From Mycteria americana (Eukaryota > Chordata > Aves > Ciconiiformes > Ciconiidae), in contig NC_134373.1 of the NCBI RefSeq assembly GCF_035582795.1, forward strand, positions 31,156,501-31,220,500: DNA of 64,000 nt, written 5' to 3'. Shown here in pieces: positions 26,492 to 37,938 of the stretch; position 1 is the stretch's first letter, and every line of letters starts with the position of its first letter. A program made the translations under genes and the position numbers. The notes below the pieces were generated by a model that was not told the DNA's origin, did not search any database, and was given only the letters and a program-made list of their open reading frames with translations.

Positions 26492-29400
26492 CTTGTTTTC
26501 CCTCTTTGAAAATAAATATGGTCCTTAGTAGAAAGATTTACCCGTTGCTGGCAGTCAATCAGCCAGGACAATTTGGGCTCTGAGTACTTGATTAGAATAA
26601 CTTTAAGGAAAATTGCCTTCCTGAATCAAGTAAGGATCCATTAACCTGATGAAACAGGGTTTGCTTATCTGAAAGGTTAAGACTCAAAACACAGCCTGGG
26701 CTGCATTAGATGAGGCCTCTTTTAGAATGGCATAAAGATGGAAAGTAATAAAAACACCATCTGTCATGTCTAGTCAATCAGATCTAGTATAAGAGAGGAA
26801 TTATTCCTCTGACTTTACCATTGTAAGATTGTCTGTTTTTCAACAATGGGAAGTGTTAGGAATGCTGAAAACTGGTTTTATTGCCTCAAATTATTTCTAG
26901 CTGTCTTTATCTTGGAGGGAATGAATATTAATCTGAGTTTATACAGCAAAGAAATATTTCTAGATGAGTATAATGCTAAGGCATTCCATGTCGAGTCTCT
27001 TCAGTGATTTATTGTTAGAGGTAAAACTGAATGAGAGATGGAGAAAAAATGCCATGTACACTTTGCTTCTGAGAGTGATTGTTTCTCTAAACAAATCTCT
27101 TGCAAGCTCCTGAGCACTCAAAGGTTCTTTGAAGTCAATTGCATATGTACCTCTTGAGTGGCCCTCTGCATCTTAAAGGACTGGTGTGGCTAGATCTTCT
27201 CATGTAGCCTAGGCATAGCTGGAGGTCGTGGAAAAGGTGATTGCTTTTTTTTTTTGGCATGGGTTCATTAAAGTTAATAAATGTTGGCACTAATGGATTT
27301 CTCTGTCACCAAGTACCAGTGTGCTCTCCTCTGTTTACTAAGGGCTACGCAGGAGCACTTGGAAACATCTAAAGGCTGAGTGCCAAACAGCAAAGACATA
27401 CCAGCTGTGGGCACAGGAGATGGAAGGGGGAGTGAAAAGCCAATACCAGCATATCACCAGCACTGTTGTTCATCAGCTGGGGCAGAAACACCATCTGCCT
27501 TTGTCAGGCACCACAGATGAGACTGCAGTGGATATATTAACTGACCTGAATGGACACATCTTCATCATCTAGCAACTCTTGCTGTAGCTGGTACATGCCT
27601 ATGCTACCTCACAACCCACATGTACCATTCCCATCTTGCTAGTGCAAGATGAGCTTTTCCCCATTTGCCAGGCAGACATCCTCTCCAGAGAAATAGGTTT
27701 AAGAGAGCAAGTGCTGAAAGAGAGCAAGAAACCTCTGCTAGGTCTGGGGATTTTGTTTTGCTCAGAGACAGATGGGATTGGCTGCTGGTGAGTAGTAAAT
27801 GTAAAGAAGGACCGGATCGATAACTGATAGCTCACCACAGGGAGACAGTGGAAATCTTTGGAGGGTTTGTATCCTTATAGTGTACGAGGAACTGCTTAGA
27901 AATAGATTAGGAAAGCAGAAGGGCCTGGAGGTGAATGTAGTAGCCTGAAGTGTGAACGTGGCTTAATTTGACTTCATTAAACCTCTGCTGTTGTGTAGGA
28001 CTCATGCTCTGAACCTGTGTCTGCAATTGCTCAAAATGCGTGGGGCTGGCTTTGCTCCTGGTGAAGCCAGCAAGGTGCTGGTGGCCTGCAGGTGCAGTAA
28101 GAGCAACGTACACCATTACCTGCTGCTTGGGCACGTGCTGTGCTGCTGCCCTGCATGCTCAGCACAGCTCTATAGCTCCTGAGCGGCCACAAGCTGGAAA
28201 ACACCAGAGGTGCTTTTTGTGTGCCCGTAGGGAAAAACATTTCTGTGTCCGGAGTTGCTGTTTGCACAAGTGAAGCATGCAGAGTGTTTGCAGGTATGTG
28301 ATGCAGGACTTGGCTGTTGTGTGATGGGCACAACCCCATGCAAGATCCCAGGAGGAAAGAGACAGGCTGGGGATAGAAGAGGAGGGTTAGAGCAAGTGCC
28401 TGATTCAGTATTTGATCACAGCCAGAAGATGCGCTCCAGTTAAGCTGCTGAGAAAGGAGAGGTTATTTCTGGGATGTTGAGCAGAGGGAAGTTAACATGT
28501 GGTGTGGGGGTGGCATCTGGGAAAGGCTGAGCACCCCTGGTCCCACCGATGTCAGGTGGATCAGAGGCTACTCAGCTTCTAGGAAAAGTGGACCTCTTCA
28601 GGGGAGTTAGCATAAGGAGGAAGAGGCACAGATGAATTCTTCCTCCTACGTGAATATAACCTTTCTCCCCACCAAACTCCGAGGGGATTTGCCACGAGTG
28701 CCAGTGGAGAGCGGACTGCCCTGGGCGCAGGATGGTCAGGACAAAATTAATTGTGCTACGAAGTGTCATGATCCCTGGAGACCCAAAGGCTGTATGTTTA
28801 GAGCAACCTTTAAAAAAAAAAAAAATCAAAAAAGGTCTCTAATTTTGTGCCTGTCCTTCTGGGATCTGATGCAGGGAAAACCCACATGACTGTGCTTCCC
28901 CCTGGAGCTGGTGAGAGCTACTCGCACTCGCCGTGTTAGCAGATTGATCCCCGTGGTCCCTGCAGGGTGAGGCTGAAAAGAATGGATGGCACTGCAAGCC
29001 AATTATGAAAATGCAGGGAACCAGAGTTAATGAATCTGGATGAGCCCTGATCCACCTGGCCCTTGGTGTGGCAATGGAGGGAGCTGGCTGGGGATTTCCA
29101 CTGATTAACATCTCAGTGGAAATGGCAGTCCCTAGAATGCAGAAGGTTGTATCATATCTGTCTGTGCTTGCATCTGGGAGAGGTCACTGTCAGACATCTG
29201 AGATCTCTCTGGATTAGATCTGCAGGCTTTTTTATCAGAACAGAGGTATTTTGGGGATTTACATGTTCTCTGTCCCTGGCAGCTTGCCCTGATGAAACAC
29301 TGATTACACAATTGCAATCTAATGTAAGCTGTAGTCAAAAAGTCAGCTGTATGCTAGGATATGGTGAGAATATCCTCTCTGTGATGGCAAGGATTTGAAA

Positions 29401-29589
29401 TTGTGCAGTGCTTTGTCTCCTGACATAGAGAAACTTCCAAAGAATAAAACAATCAGGCTGTTTACTGTGGCTGCATGGAAAAAATTGGAAAAGCTGTCAT
29501 TAAAGCCTTCCCTGAGATTCTCCTACTCCTGTGGCTGGATTAATGAATGAAACCATTTGCCCCAGATGTACAGGAGATTAGTGCTGCTT

Positions 29590-29725
29590 GACTCTTGTTT
29601 TACGGCCAGTAAATTTAAGGCCAGGAAACCTGAAATATGTGCTCAAGGTGCCTGACAAGTAGCATAGTCAGAACTGAACCTCAGGGTCCTGCTGCCACAT
29701 CCTGTAGCTGTGCCACCTCCTCCAC
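29590..29725 (-). repeat. MIR-like SINE remnant (antisense)
   Basis: AAGGCCAGGAAACCTGAAAT, GCTCAAGGTGCCTGACAAGT and CAGAACTGAACCTCAGGGTC follow the reverse-complement MIR order (GGAAACTGAGG, CCCAAGGTCACACAGCTAGT, GAACCCAGGTC). Heavily diverged. Confidence 0.55.
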
Positions 29726-30169
29726 TACCTGATAGACACCCGCCCTGCCCTGGTGCCCAGCATCCCTGTGAGCTGGCTGTGAGGAATGGAGTAGTTACAG
29801 GACTCCTGCTTTCTCATTACCAGCTGCCTCTCGCTGAAGGAGAGGCTAGCAGTGAGTAAAAGCAGCTTTTTACTCCGGAGCTGGGTGGGAGAGGGACTTG
29901 CCACCAGAAAGGAGCTACTGGCCAGCTGAGGGGTCCGTGCAAAAAGGGGAATTCCCAAGGCAGTATCTGTCCCAGAGGCTGGAAGTGAGCACGGAGAGGA
30001 GGGCCATGCACCCAAGGGATGACTGAGACACTGGATGCAACTGTCTTTCAGCATTCTTCCAGACCCAAGGCTGCTGCAAGCTGTGATGTCTTCAGTAGCT
30101 GATCTATCCCTCAGAGCCTGTGGCAGAATAAATCGGTAGCTGTTTTTTCTTTGCTGTGATAATACTACA

Positions 30170-30310
30170 GGCAGGGCAGCTTAATGGATAGACTGCTGGG
30201 CTGGCATGCAAGAGGTTTCAGCGGAGTCTCCCTTCGTCAGGATGGTTTTTCCCTCTTTTGCTCATCTCTGAAATGGAGATACTGATATCTGCTCAGTGAA
30301 ATGCCCCAAG
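30170..30310 (+). repeat. MIR-like / tRNA-derived SINE remnant
   Basis: TTAATGGATAGACTGCTGGG, CTGGCATGCAAGAGGTTTCA and CTCATCTCTGAAATGGAGAT correspond to the tRNA-like head (TAGTGGTTAGAGCA..CTGGGAGTCAGG) and the CATCTGTAAAATGGGGAT segment of MIR, in the sense direction. Confidence 0.5.
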
Positions 30311-31069
30311 ACCTGCTGCTGAAAGGTACTGTGTAAGATCCTGCTTCTGATACCACCAGGGAGAAAATGTCCTTGGGACATCAAATGGTCCTCAAGTGCT
30401 TTTCCAAAGTCCTGCCACACCACATCCATCTTTCTTCCAGCTGCAGGGACCTCCCACCTTCTCACTCCATGAAGGGGACAACTCAGCCTCAGCCCCAGGC
30501 AAGTGGACCGGGTAAACCTTCAGATTTTTCTGTTTCCGGGCTCTCTCTGTTATTCAGAGGTTTTGAACAGAGAGCCTGAGTTATACCTGAGCCAGACAGC
30601 TGTGGCATTGGGTGCCTGAGGGACTAGCACACCTTGTTTGTTAGGGGCATAAAAAAGACATTCAGAATTGATCACTTACACCCTCGCGAGTCAAACAGCA
30701 CTGACTAGTGTGTTAGAAACTCAGCTCATGTTGCCTTGTACACCTATCTTGCCTCTCCTTCTCTTGATTTGTTTTTTTCAGAGCACTCTCTCTGTTGCTG
30801 ACTTTACATACCTATGTGAACAGTAAAACTAGCTATTGTTTTAACTAGGGACTGTCTCTAAGAAGTGGGCAGCATTCCTAGAATGCTTTAAATCACTATA
30901 AAGGGGAAACAAAGGCCAAGCAGGAAGGGCAGAACATAGAAACATCCTGCAGACTGGACATGTGCCCATGGGTCTACATTGCCTGGGGCACCTAAATGTC
31001 CATTTCTCTATGTCTTGAACTTACTGAAACCAGTCAGCTCTGAGTCGGTACCTTATCCCATAGCATCAG

Positions 31070-31200
31070 TTACAATTCAGAACTGGAGGGGAAAATAGCT
31101 GAAAAGGAATTCAAGAGGTCACTTAGCCCGTCTCCTTACTGACAGCCTGAATAGCTAAACTATTCCTGATTTTCTATGCAATATATAGCTTCCTTGGTAT
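31070..31200 (-). repeat. Ancient CR1 LINE 3'-end fragment
   Basis: AACTGGAGGGGAAAATAGCT, ATTCAAGAGGTCACTTAGCC and CTGAATAGCTAAACTATTCC match, in order, the reverse complement of the old amniote CR1 tail (GGGCTGGAAGGGACCTCAAG, AGGTCATCTAGTCC, CCTAGACCATCCCTG). It may extend further right but quickly loses similarity. Confidence 0.45.
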
Positions 31201-33549
31201 TCACTTACTGTTAATCAGTGGCCTGTTCCAAAAGACCACAAGTTTTATTCTGGAGCCGACTTCCAATTTTTTGCAGTGGTTTTGTGATATTCCCATCTTG
31301 AGAGCCTAGAAGGTAATTTAAATTTGTGGTTGTATTTTGTTTGTGCTGGGTTTTCTTCATTTCCTGCCTCAGCTGATCAACTCTATCTTTCCCTGTGTTT
31401 TGCTTGGACATTCCCTCCAATGAAGAGAAAAATCCTAATTTTTCCATGCTATGACAGTCTCTTAAAAAGTTGTTCGGAAAGAAAAGCCCTTTCCTGCTGT
31501 GGTTTTTTTTTTCCCCTAATCTTCTAACAGAAGCATTATCAAGTAAAGCTTTTTATTCTTCCCAACAACTATTCTCCCTCCAGCTTTTCTTCTCTATTGC
31601 ATTGTCTGGCCTGTAGTGCTCATACTTCTTTTCTGCTTGTTTTTCACAGTGCTTGCCCAGAGTCTCATACTGCTAGCTTTGCCATGCTGTGCTTTGTACT
31701 TATCTATGGTACATCTTATAATATGACTAACGCTCCCTGGATCCTTGCCATACATCCTACATTCTGGATTTAAATCCTCCTTACCATCTATCTTTAATAT
31801 ATCTTGTGTGAATAGCCTGCTCTTTTGTAGCCATAATTAAAGTTTTGCTTCAATCCTCCTTTCACAAGCCACTTAGAATTTACCATCATCTTTTTATGAG
31901 TTGTTTGTGCTGTTCTTCTTCCTTTCACTTCAGCCTGTGCACCCCTTGTTGCTCTATCAAATGACTCAACACCTGTAGGAATTTATTCCTCATTTCATTT
32001 TGGAATTTGATCTGCGGTCGGCTTAGGCTGCTTGCTATTACACATATAAGTAGCTATTGCTGCATGTTTCTCTTCACTGTAAAGTTTGGATGTCTCTGAA
32101 GTGTTTCCCTAGTGCATCTTTCTAGTCCTCCTGCCCAGTTCCCTTGGGGTAACCCTTGTTCAGCTAATAGCAAAGTGCATTAGGAACTATGTATCTGTTT
32201 GTAGGCTTGAGTATATTTTGTGTATTGAGGAGATGATGAGAGATATGGGGCTATGAAGCACATGGGACTGGGATTTCAGTGCAGTGAAGAGGGGAAGGAT
32301 GCAGGTGGCTTCAGGGCCATGATGTGTGGTGATGGAAACTCTGTTTTGCTCTACTGCTGGACATACAGAATTTCACTGTGAGCCATTTCTGTACCTGCAG
32401 AAAATATCTGGGGCTTTCACCTGCAGAGGAGAAGCCTTAGAGCCTCTCTGAAAGGAAGTCACAGCAGTTTAGAGGAGGTTATGGGGGGAAAGCAGAAAGA
32501 AATAAACAGCAGAAGCACGATAGCAAAAATGTTGATCCTCCTTCAGGCAGCTCATGGCTTTAAAGTGAAAAAGGGTCTGGGAGAACGGCATGTCAATGTT
32601 ACATCTGCATTCCTGTGTGACACGTGAAGAACCAGGAACTGAAGCCAGTCTGTCAAAAGGTGATGAAACCCTGTGTCCTCACAACCTTAACTACTAAAAG
32701 ACGTGTGTAGTTAAGGCCAGCTCTGTAGCTGGTGTACAGCATCAAAAGTTTGGATTTATGGCCAGCTGTAGATCCTGTCTAGTCACAGGTCCAGTCCCTG
32801 TTCTCACCCAGAATTAGTAATTTCATTGAAAGATAGTGTAGCTGCAGCACAAAGTGATTGATTGTGAACATCCACAAAAGATGCCATGTAGCCTTAGAGG
32901 CTGTATTCGGAGAAAGGCAGATTCCCTATGACATTTGGGAGCTGAGCAGAGATGACTTCAGTTTGACTTCAAGATCAAAAATAAATGAAAGTTTAACTAT
33001 TTTATTGGTGACCAAAGGACTGCTGTTGTGAAGTGAAACATTAACAACGGGGTGAGAACAAGCCAGGATTGCTCAACGAGGTTCATCTTCAGGCACAACA
33101 GAGCTGCGGTCATCCAATGCGCAGGAAGCAGCAGGCATGGCAGAGGAGGACGGCATGCTGCAGGCTGCAAAGGAAGCCCAAACTGGTGAGAGAATTTTTT
33201 AAAGATTTCTTCTTGCTAATCATAGAAGAAACTGAAGGCAAAAAGGCCCCAGGAGGGATGAGAACTTTCTCTGATTGTTACAGGTTGACTAGTGACCAGA
33301 TGACAGGCTCTTAAATACAGATTAGGTGCTTGCTATCGTTAGTGGTATTAATCTAAATACCTTTACAATTTTGTGTCTATAAGGGCTGGTGAATAGAGCA
33401 GAGATGCAGGTCTGAAGGCTTCCGACATATTTTCCTGGTTGTTCAAATGATTTGATACATCATTTTCTTAAATTACTTTGAAGTTTGAGAGAAGCCTGAA
33501 GGCAAAGGAAACCAGTCTTCATCCGTCTAAATCAGTTAAGGCATGCTCT
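31201..33549. other. Upstream non-coding DNA between CR1 remnants
   Basis: AT- and pyrimidine-rich DNA, especially 31,500-32,200, which may be further unrecognisable CR1-derived sequence. No gene recognised. Confidence 0.45.
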
Positions 33550-33700
33550 TTCCTGTAATCAAAGAATTGGAGAAGAGAAGCCAGAAGAGACCTGGAGAGG
33601 TTATCTTGTCCATCCAGGGCCAGGTCATTAAGCCAAAAGTGTTGCTGGCACACATTCATCTAGCTTCTTATAACTTTATCTTGGAAAGAGAGAAAGAGGA
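33550..33700 (-). repeat. Ancient CR1 LINE 3'-end fragment
   Basis: AAGAATTGGAGAAGAGAAGC, AGAGACCTGGAGAGGTTATC, TTGTCCATCCAGGGCCAGG and ATCTAGCTTCTTATAACTTT match the reverse-complement CR1 tail (AGAATTGGAAGGGACCTGGA, GAGGTCATCTAGTCCA, TGTCTAACCTGTTCTTAAA). Confidence 0.5.
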
Positions 33701-34177
33701 GAGAAACACAGATATGGTAAAAGGGCTATAGAAGTACGGCCAGTGTATATGAATTCAAAATAAGACTCATTATTAAGAGACCAGTGTGGCTGAGCTGAAA
33801 ATCAAGAAGGGATTGTACCACAAGATGAATGTAGATAAAAATGAAGAGATCAGTTGAGTATAAACAGATTAATGTGCACAGTACTGCAGCAGGAAGCAGT
33901 GGGAATCTGAGGACTGTACATGCAAAGGGAAAATGCAGATTGTCTTCCTGTGAATTTGGGAACAGAAAAAGTTAAATGATGAACTGAAAGTCATAGAAAA
34001 ATGTATTCATGGAAACTTCTGGCCATGCAAGGCATCTGGTAGCTGAATATTTCATTTAAGCATGAATCATCTTGCAGATTCCCCACTTGCATAAAGGATA
34101 CCTCAGAAAAGAGGAAATTTTACAGAAAGCAGTCCTTGCTTTCGTGCTTGCCAGTTGAAGTTGTTTAGCACATGATT

Positions 34178-35730
34178 TTCATAGAAATTCAGGAAGGCAC
34201 CTCATCCATCTGCCTGCTCTGGGACAGGACCCGATGTTTAGCCAGTCCTTAATACGTTCTTATATAACAGAGATTGGGGATTGCCTGAACCCTGCAGTCC
34301 CAGCCACGCCAGCTCTGTTCCACTGCTCACCTGTCCTTGCAGGAAGGAAATTTGGACAAAAGCAGTCCCGAATCTTCTTTACTGAAAATAAAGTCAGTTA
34401 TTTTTCTCATCTTATCCTCGATGAAAATGGAGAATAGTCAGTCTCTGTGGCTACTTTTCCTGTCAATGGGTAGGGGTAGCATTTGGTAGTTGTCTTCCCT
34501 GAATTTCATCTTTTTCATTCCAGAGTTGCAAAGTGGTTTCTCCCATTTAGCAACATCATTTTGAGTTCATACCCTGTTCTCCCACAGGCTTGCTCCATCC
34601 TGGTTTCGGACACAAACGTGAGCAGCACGCTGGCTGTGCTGCTGTTCTCTTTGCTCATGGAAAAGCTGAGGACCTTCGTGTTTCATGTCCTCCTAATCTG
34701 ATGGAAAATCATTGATAGCTGCTCTGAGAGGGATTTACCAGTTGCCCACTATATGGGTATTTCATCTGGACCCTCTTTTCTTTGTGAGACATTAGAGACA
34801 CTAGAGTTAGGATATATCACATCCGCAGCTGCTCTAGCTGTTACACCACTTACCCTGTCACCAAAGAATAAAACAGTCTGGTTTGAGAGCATTTTTTCCA
34901 ATCCAGAATGGCTGTTTTGTAATCCTTATTCTCCTAATCCTTATTCTCCTTTTGGTGCTTAGAAGGGATTATCCTATCAAGTATCTCTCTGGCTATGGAG
35001 GAACATGACTGGGTTGTCCTAACCTGCCTTTTTAAAGGCAGTGGTGATGCTTGTCCTGCTTCTGCCCTTCACAAGAGAAGTGGGTCAAAAACTACATTCA
35101 GCACTTGAAGGTGAACTTCATCAGGCTCTAATAATTTGAGCACATTTGAGGTATCCAAATATTCTTTAAGTGGTTTTTGTCTCATTTCACCCATATTCCT
35201 ACTGGTACATTTTAATGGTGTTATGTATCTTGTTGCAATTTAGTTTTTTTAGTGAAGACAAACAAAAAGGACACAACTTTTCTGGCTTCTGTGGATGAGC
35301 TTTTGTTTGCTCGTTTTCTAGTTTAAATAACAGACTTTCATTTTCCTTCCTCTTTCTCCATGCATTTCTAACACCTTTTCTGATTGCCTTTTGTGTCCCC
35401 CTGCTAGCTGTAATTCATTTTGTGCCTTAGCTTTGCAGCCTCTGTTGCTCCATGCTTGATCTGTTTGTTTATACTTGTCTTCAGAAATGCCATCTTATTT
35501 CCATTTGTGGTACAATTCCTTCCTGATATTCAGCCCAGCTGCACAGGTCTCCTTCTATTGAGTCTTATTCTGAATTCATTTGTATCTGAGGTGCTTGCAG
35601 ATTTATTCTCTTTAACTTGTTCTTGCTGTTTGCCGTGAGTTACCATTTATTACCAGACATTTGAATTCCTTTTCTCCCTTTCAGTCTCAGAAAAGCTTCT
35701 GGCAGCTAATGGACTAAACTTCTCTGCAGT
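34178..35730 (-). repeat. Ancient CR1 LINE copy, 5'-truncated, about 1.5 kb
   Basis: Read on the + strand, this follows the reverse complement of old amniote CR1 elements over about 1.5 kb: CATAGAAATTCAGGAAGGCA (tail) at 34,180; TCATTTTGAGTTCATACCCT at about 34,557; GGATATATCACATCCGCAGC at about 34,810; GAACTTCATCAGGCTCTAAT at about 35,112; CCAAATATTCTTTAAGTGGT at about 35,155. On the minus strand, about 34,790-34,830 lines up with the reverse-transcriptase motif around YLDFSKAFDTV, now badly mutated. The tail end faces SLC15A2-distal DNA. A gap near 34,440-34,550 suggests an internal deletion. Confidence 0.75.
34921..34950 (+). repeat. Perfect 15-bp tandem duplication
   Basis: AATCCTTATTCTCCT occurs twice in a row, inside the CR1 remnant. 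It is absent from the CR1 pattern I know, so it is probably a later local duplication. Confidence 0.95.
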
Positions 35731-37833
35731 GTACTTGACAAGTAGTATGTTAGTCCCACCAACTGATACGTTTTTTCATGCTAGTATTTAAAAAAAAAAA
35801 GAAAATTGGTTTGTGATGCACATGGCTGTGTACACACACAGGAAATATAGCTGCAGGATGCTGAAAATATTAAGGCATCACATTGCAGCAGTGTGGGAGA
35901 CCTGCACAAGGGATGGTGAAGCCTTTTCTGTCTTCCTTTTGTATTACTCCTTTAATAACTTTGCTGCTGTGTTTGCTCTGCTCACCTGCTCAAGGCAGAA
36001 TGCAACAGGCTTCTACCGGGAGCTGTCTAGAGATACTTAGGGCAGTAAGAGATACCATCAGAGGGCTCAGAAATATTTCTGCTGCCTTGAACACAGGGTC
36101 AGACTTGCAGGACTCAAGACTACATGCTAATCTGGTGCGCAGCAGACGGGACCAATGTGCACAAGTCTGTTCCTTGCACTGCCCCCAAAGTTGGGTTGGC
36201 TTTTGAGTCACTCTTGCCCATGAAATGGGCTTAACAAGCCTGAGCTCCCTGGAGGCTGTTCATGGCACCTGAGAAGTGTGACCCAGGTGAAAAGCAAGGT
36301 TGCGTGGGTGTGCAAATCACTGGGAGGGCTGAAGATGAGGAGCTGGTCTGTGGCAGTACAGAGGGGGTGCCAAACTGTTGCTTTGCCGCTTCTGTAGAAG
36401 AAAAAGGGAATAAGAAAAGGGTAGACCTTCCTGGCCTCATCTGAAGTTTGGGCTGTTGGCCCCATCTTTAGCTGCTCAGGTAGCAGGAGTGAAATGGGTT
36501 CCTTGGGGATCTTCAGCAGAAGCAAAGTCAGTGCACATGGGGGAATGTGGGGAGTGATTATGCTTCCTCTGTGTGCTCTGTCACATCCGAGTCCCTTATC
36601 TAAGTGGTCTCCATGTTTTGTTAGCAATAACTGAAGCCAAATTAAGGATCTGTGGTGTAAGCAAAGGTCTCTTTTCTGGTTTGTCGAATGCAAACTTGGT
36701 CCTTGTGATACCCAAGCACTAGCAGCAACTCTGTACTGGAGCTAGGGATGAGTTTATGGAGACTCCTTGTACCGATTGCAGATTCAGGGTGTGGTCTGCA
36801 CTTTTGCTGATAGGCGAAGGGAGAAATATTTGGGAAAATTATTTGAACATCTGCCTTTTAAAGAAGCGAAATGTAAGGGGAAGAAAAAACTGCCTGTGCT
36901 GAATAGTGCAGAGCCACAGCCACTGAGGATGGTTTATGGGAAGGCTGTGAATTTTGCTCTGTAATTGAAACTGGCACTGGAAGAATACTGATGAAGAGCT
37001 CTTCTATTCCTATGGGAAGGGCATGGAATGAGGGACAACAGGGTACCTGCAGGGAGCTGAGCCCACGTAGCTGCAGGGGGAATCCAGGGGCTCCCAGTAC
37101 AGCATAGGATGCATTTCCCACATAGGGAGCCCCAGGGTGGCCTTTTGGATAATAGGAAGTAGAGACGGGGTTTGGAGCTGCTCCTGGGTACGGGCTGTGC
37201 CCTCCAGATTAAACTGTCCCATAGGAAAAGGCAAGGTAGTTCCAGGAAATTGGTGTGGGAATGAACCCTGGGTCACTTCACTCCTGGGATAGCAAAGAAA
37301 TGATTTAACACAGTGCAGGCGTCCGTGACATCCAGTGTCCGAGGGTTTGGTATGATGAGCATTTTAGTGGTTATGACTTGGGATGGATGTGTGGCTTTTC
37401 AGTGGAATGAGATCCCTGCAGAATAAACCTGTCGTTACCACGTCAAGAGGGAATTGCATGCATGCTCTGCTCCTAAATCCGCAGGGTGTAGGGGTATCTG
37501 GGACCTGGGATTTTTATTCAGCTCACATCTGTTCAGCATCCAGTGCCGTCCTGGGCTGGTGCACGTACGATAGCTGGGGGCATGCCAAACAAAAGGGAGG
37601 TCTGTGCCACGAAGTGCTGACAGCCCCAACCTGTGAATGATTTAGGCTGTGCTCCTTGAACTCTGGAGTTGTCTTTCCTGGTAGCCTCTCCCTCCTCTTT
37701 CTGCCCTGGCTGCACAAATGTGCTCAATTAGGGTTAACTCAAACTGAATCAAACTTCATGCCTGAGGTTGGAAATCTTCCCAGTCAACTCACCACAGCCA
37801 CATAGCATGGTGGGAGACAAGGCAAGAGGGGAG
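35731..37833. other. SLC15A2 5' flank / probable promoter region, no motif certain
   Basis: The 2.1 kb before the SLC15A2 start codon shows no CpG island and no convincing TATA box. Part of it must be the 5' UTR or promoter (or hold a non-coding first exon), but the transcription start cannot be placed from sequence. Open frames of up to 161 codons on the minus strand at 36.2-36.7 kb look like chance. Confidence 0.4.
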
Positions 37834-37938
37834 ATGAACGCTTTTCAGAGAAATGAATCCAAGGAAACTTTGTTCGCTTTTATTTCTGCAGGAGATGATC
37901 CCCCCAAAGGAGATTTCCCTGTTCAGAAAAAATCCCCG
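37834..37938 (+). CDS. SLC15A2: SLC15A2 exon 1 (first coding exon, residues 1-35)
   Basis: It encodes the cytoplasmic N-terminal tail, beginning [14 protein letters not shown], which matches the PEPT2-specific start [14 protein letters not shown]. The ATG is chosen by this match; G at -3 gives an acceptable Kozak context. An upstream in-frame ATG at 37,768 would add 22 residues with no PEPT2 counterpart. The donor is CCCCG/GTGAGT, phase 0. The middle of the exon (TTTATTTCTGCAG, ending 37,891) looks like a 3' splice site, but the exon length equals the human one, so I read through it. The transcription start and any non-coding 5' exon cannot be placed. Confidence 0.95.

Larger units (their letters stand above)
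23641..29580. other. Upstream non-coding DNA, no gene recognised
   Basis: It contains the homeodomain-type run at about 24,780-24,806 (GTAATTATGGGATAATTAAT), a TAA microsatellite at 26,471, a 16-17-bp tandem duplication at 26,106-26,138, a T13-type tract at about 27,244 and an A-tract at about 28,811. No gene was recognised. Confidence 0.5.

Noticed and set aside
31211..31447. 78-codon minus-strand frame, lysine- and glutamine-rich, next to a CR1 tail
   Set aside because: CR1 tails are non-coding at this position and the frame matches no retroelement protein I know.
36208..36693. 161-codon open frame on the minus strand upstream of SLC15A2
   Set aside because: No recognisable domain, and overlapping frames are open on the other strand; likely chance.
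37719..37740. HNF1-like site (CAATTAGGGTTAAC) before the SLC15A2 start
   Set aside because: Only one half-site fits reasonably, spacing and the other half are poor, and the transcription start is unknown.
37768..37833. Upstream in-frame ATG that would lengthen SLC15A2 by 22 residues
   Set aside because: The PEPT2 N-terminus starts at 37,834 ([14 protein letters not shown]); the extra residues have no counterpart in human PEPT2.
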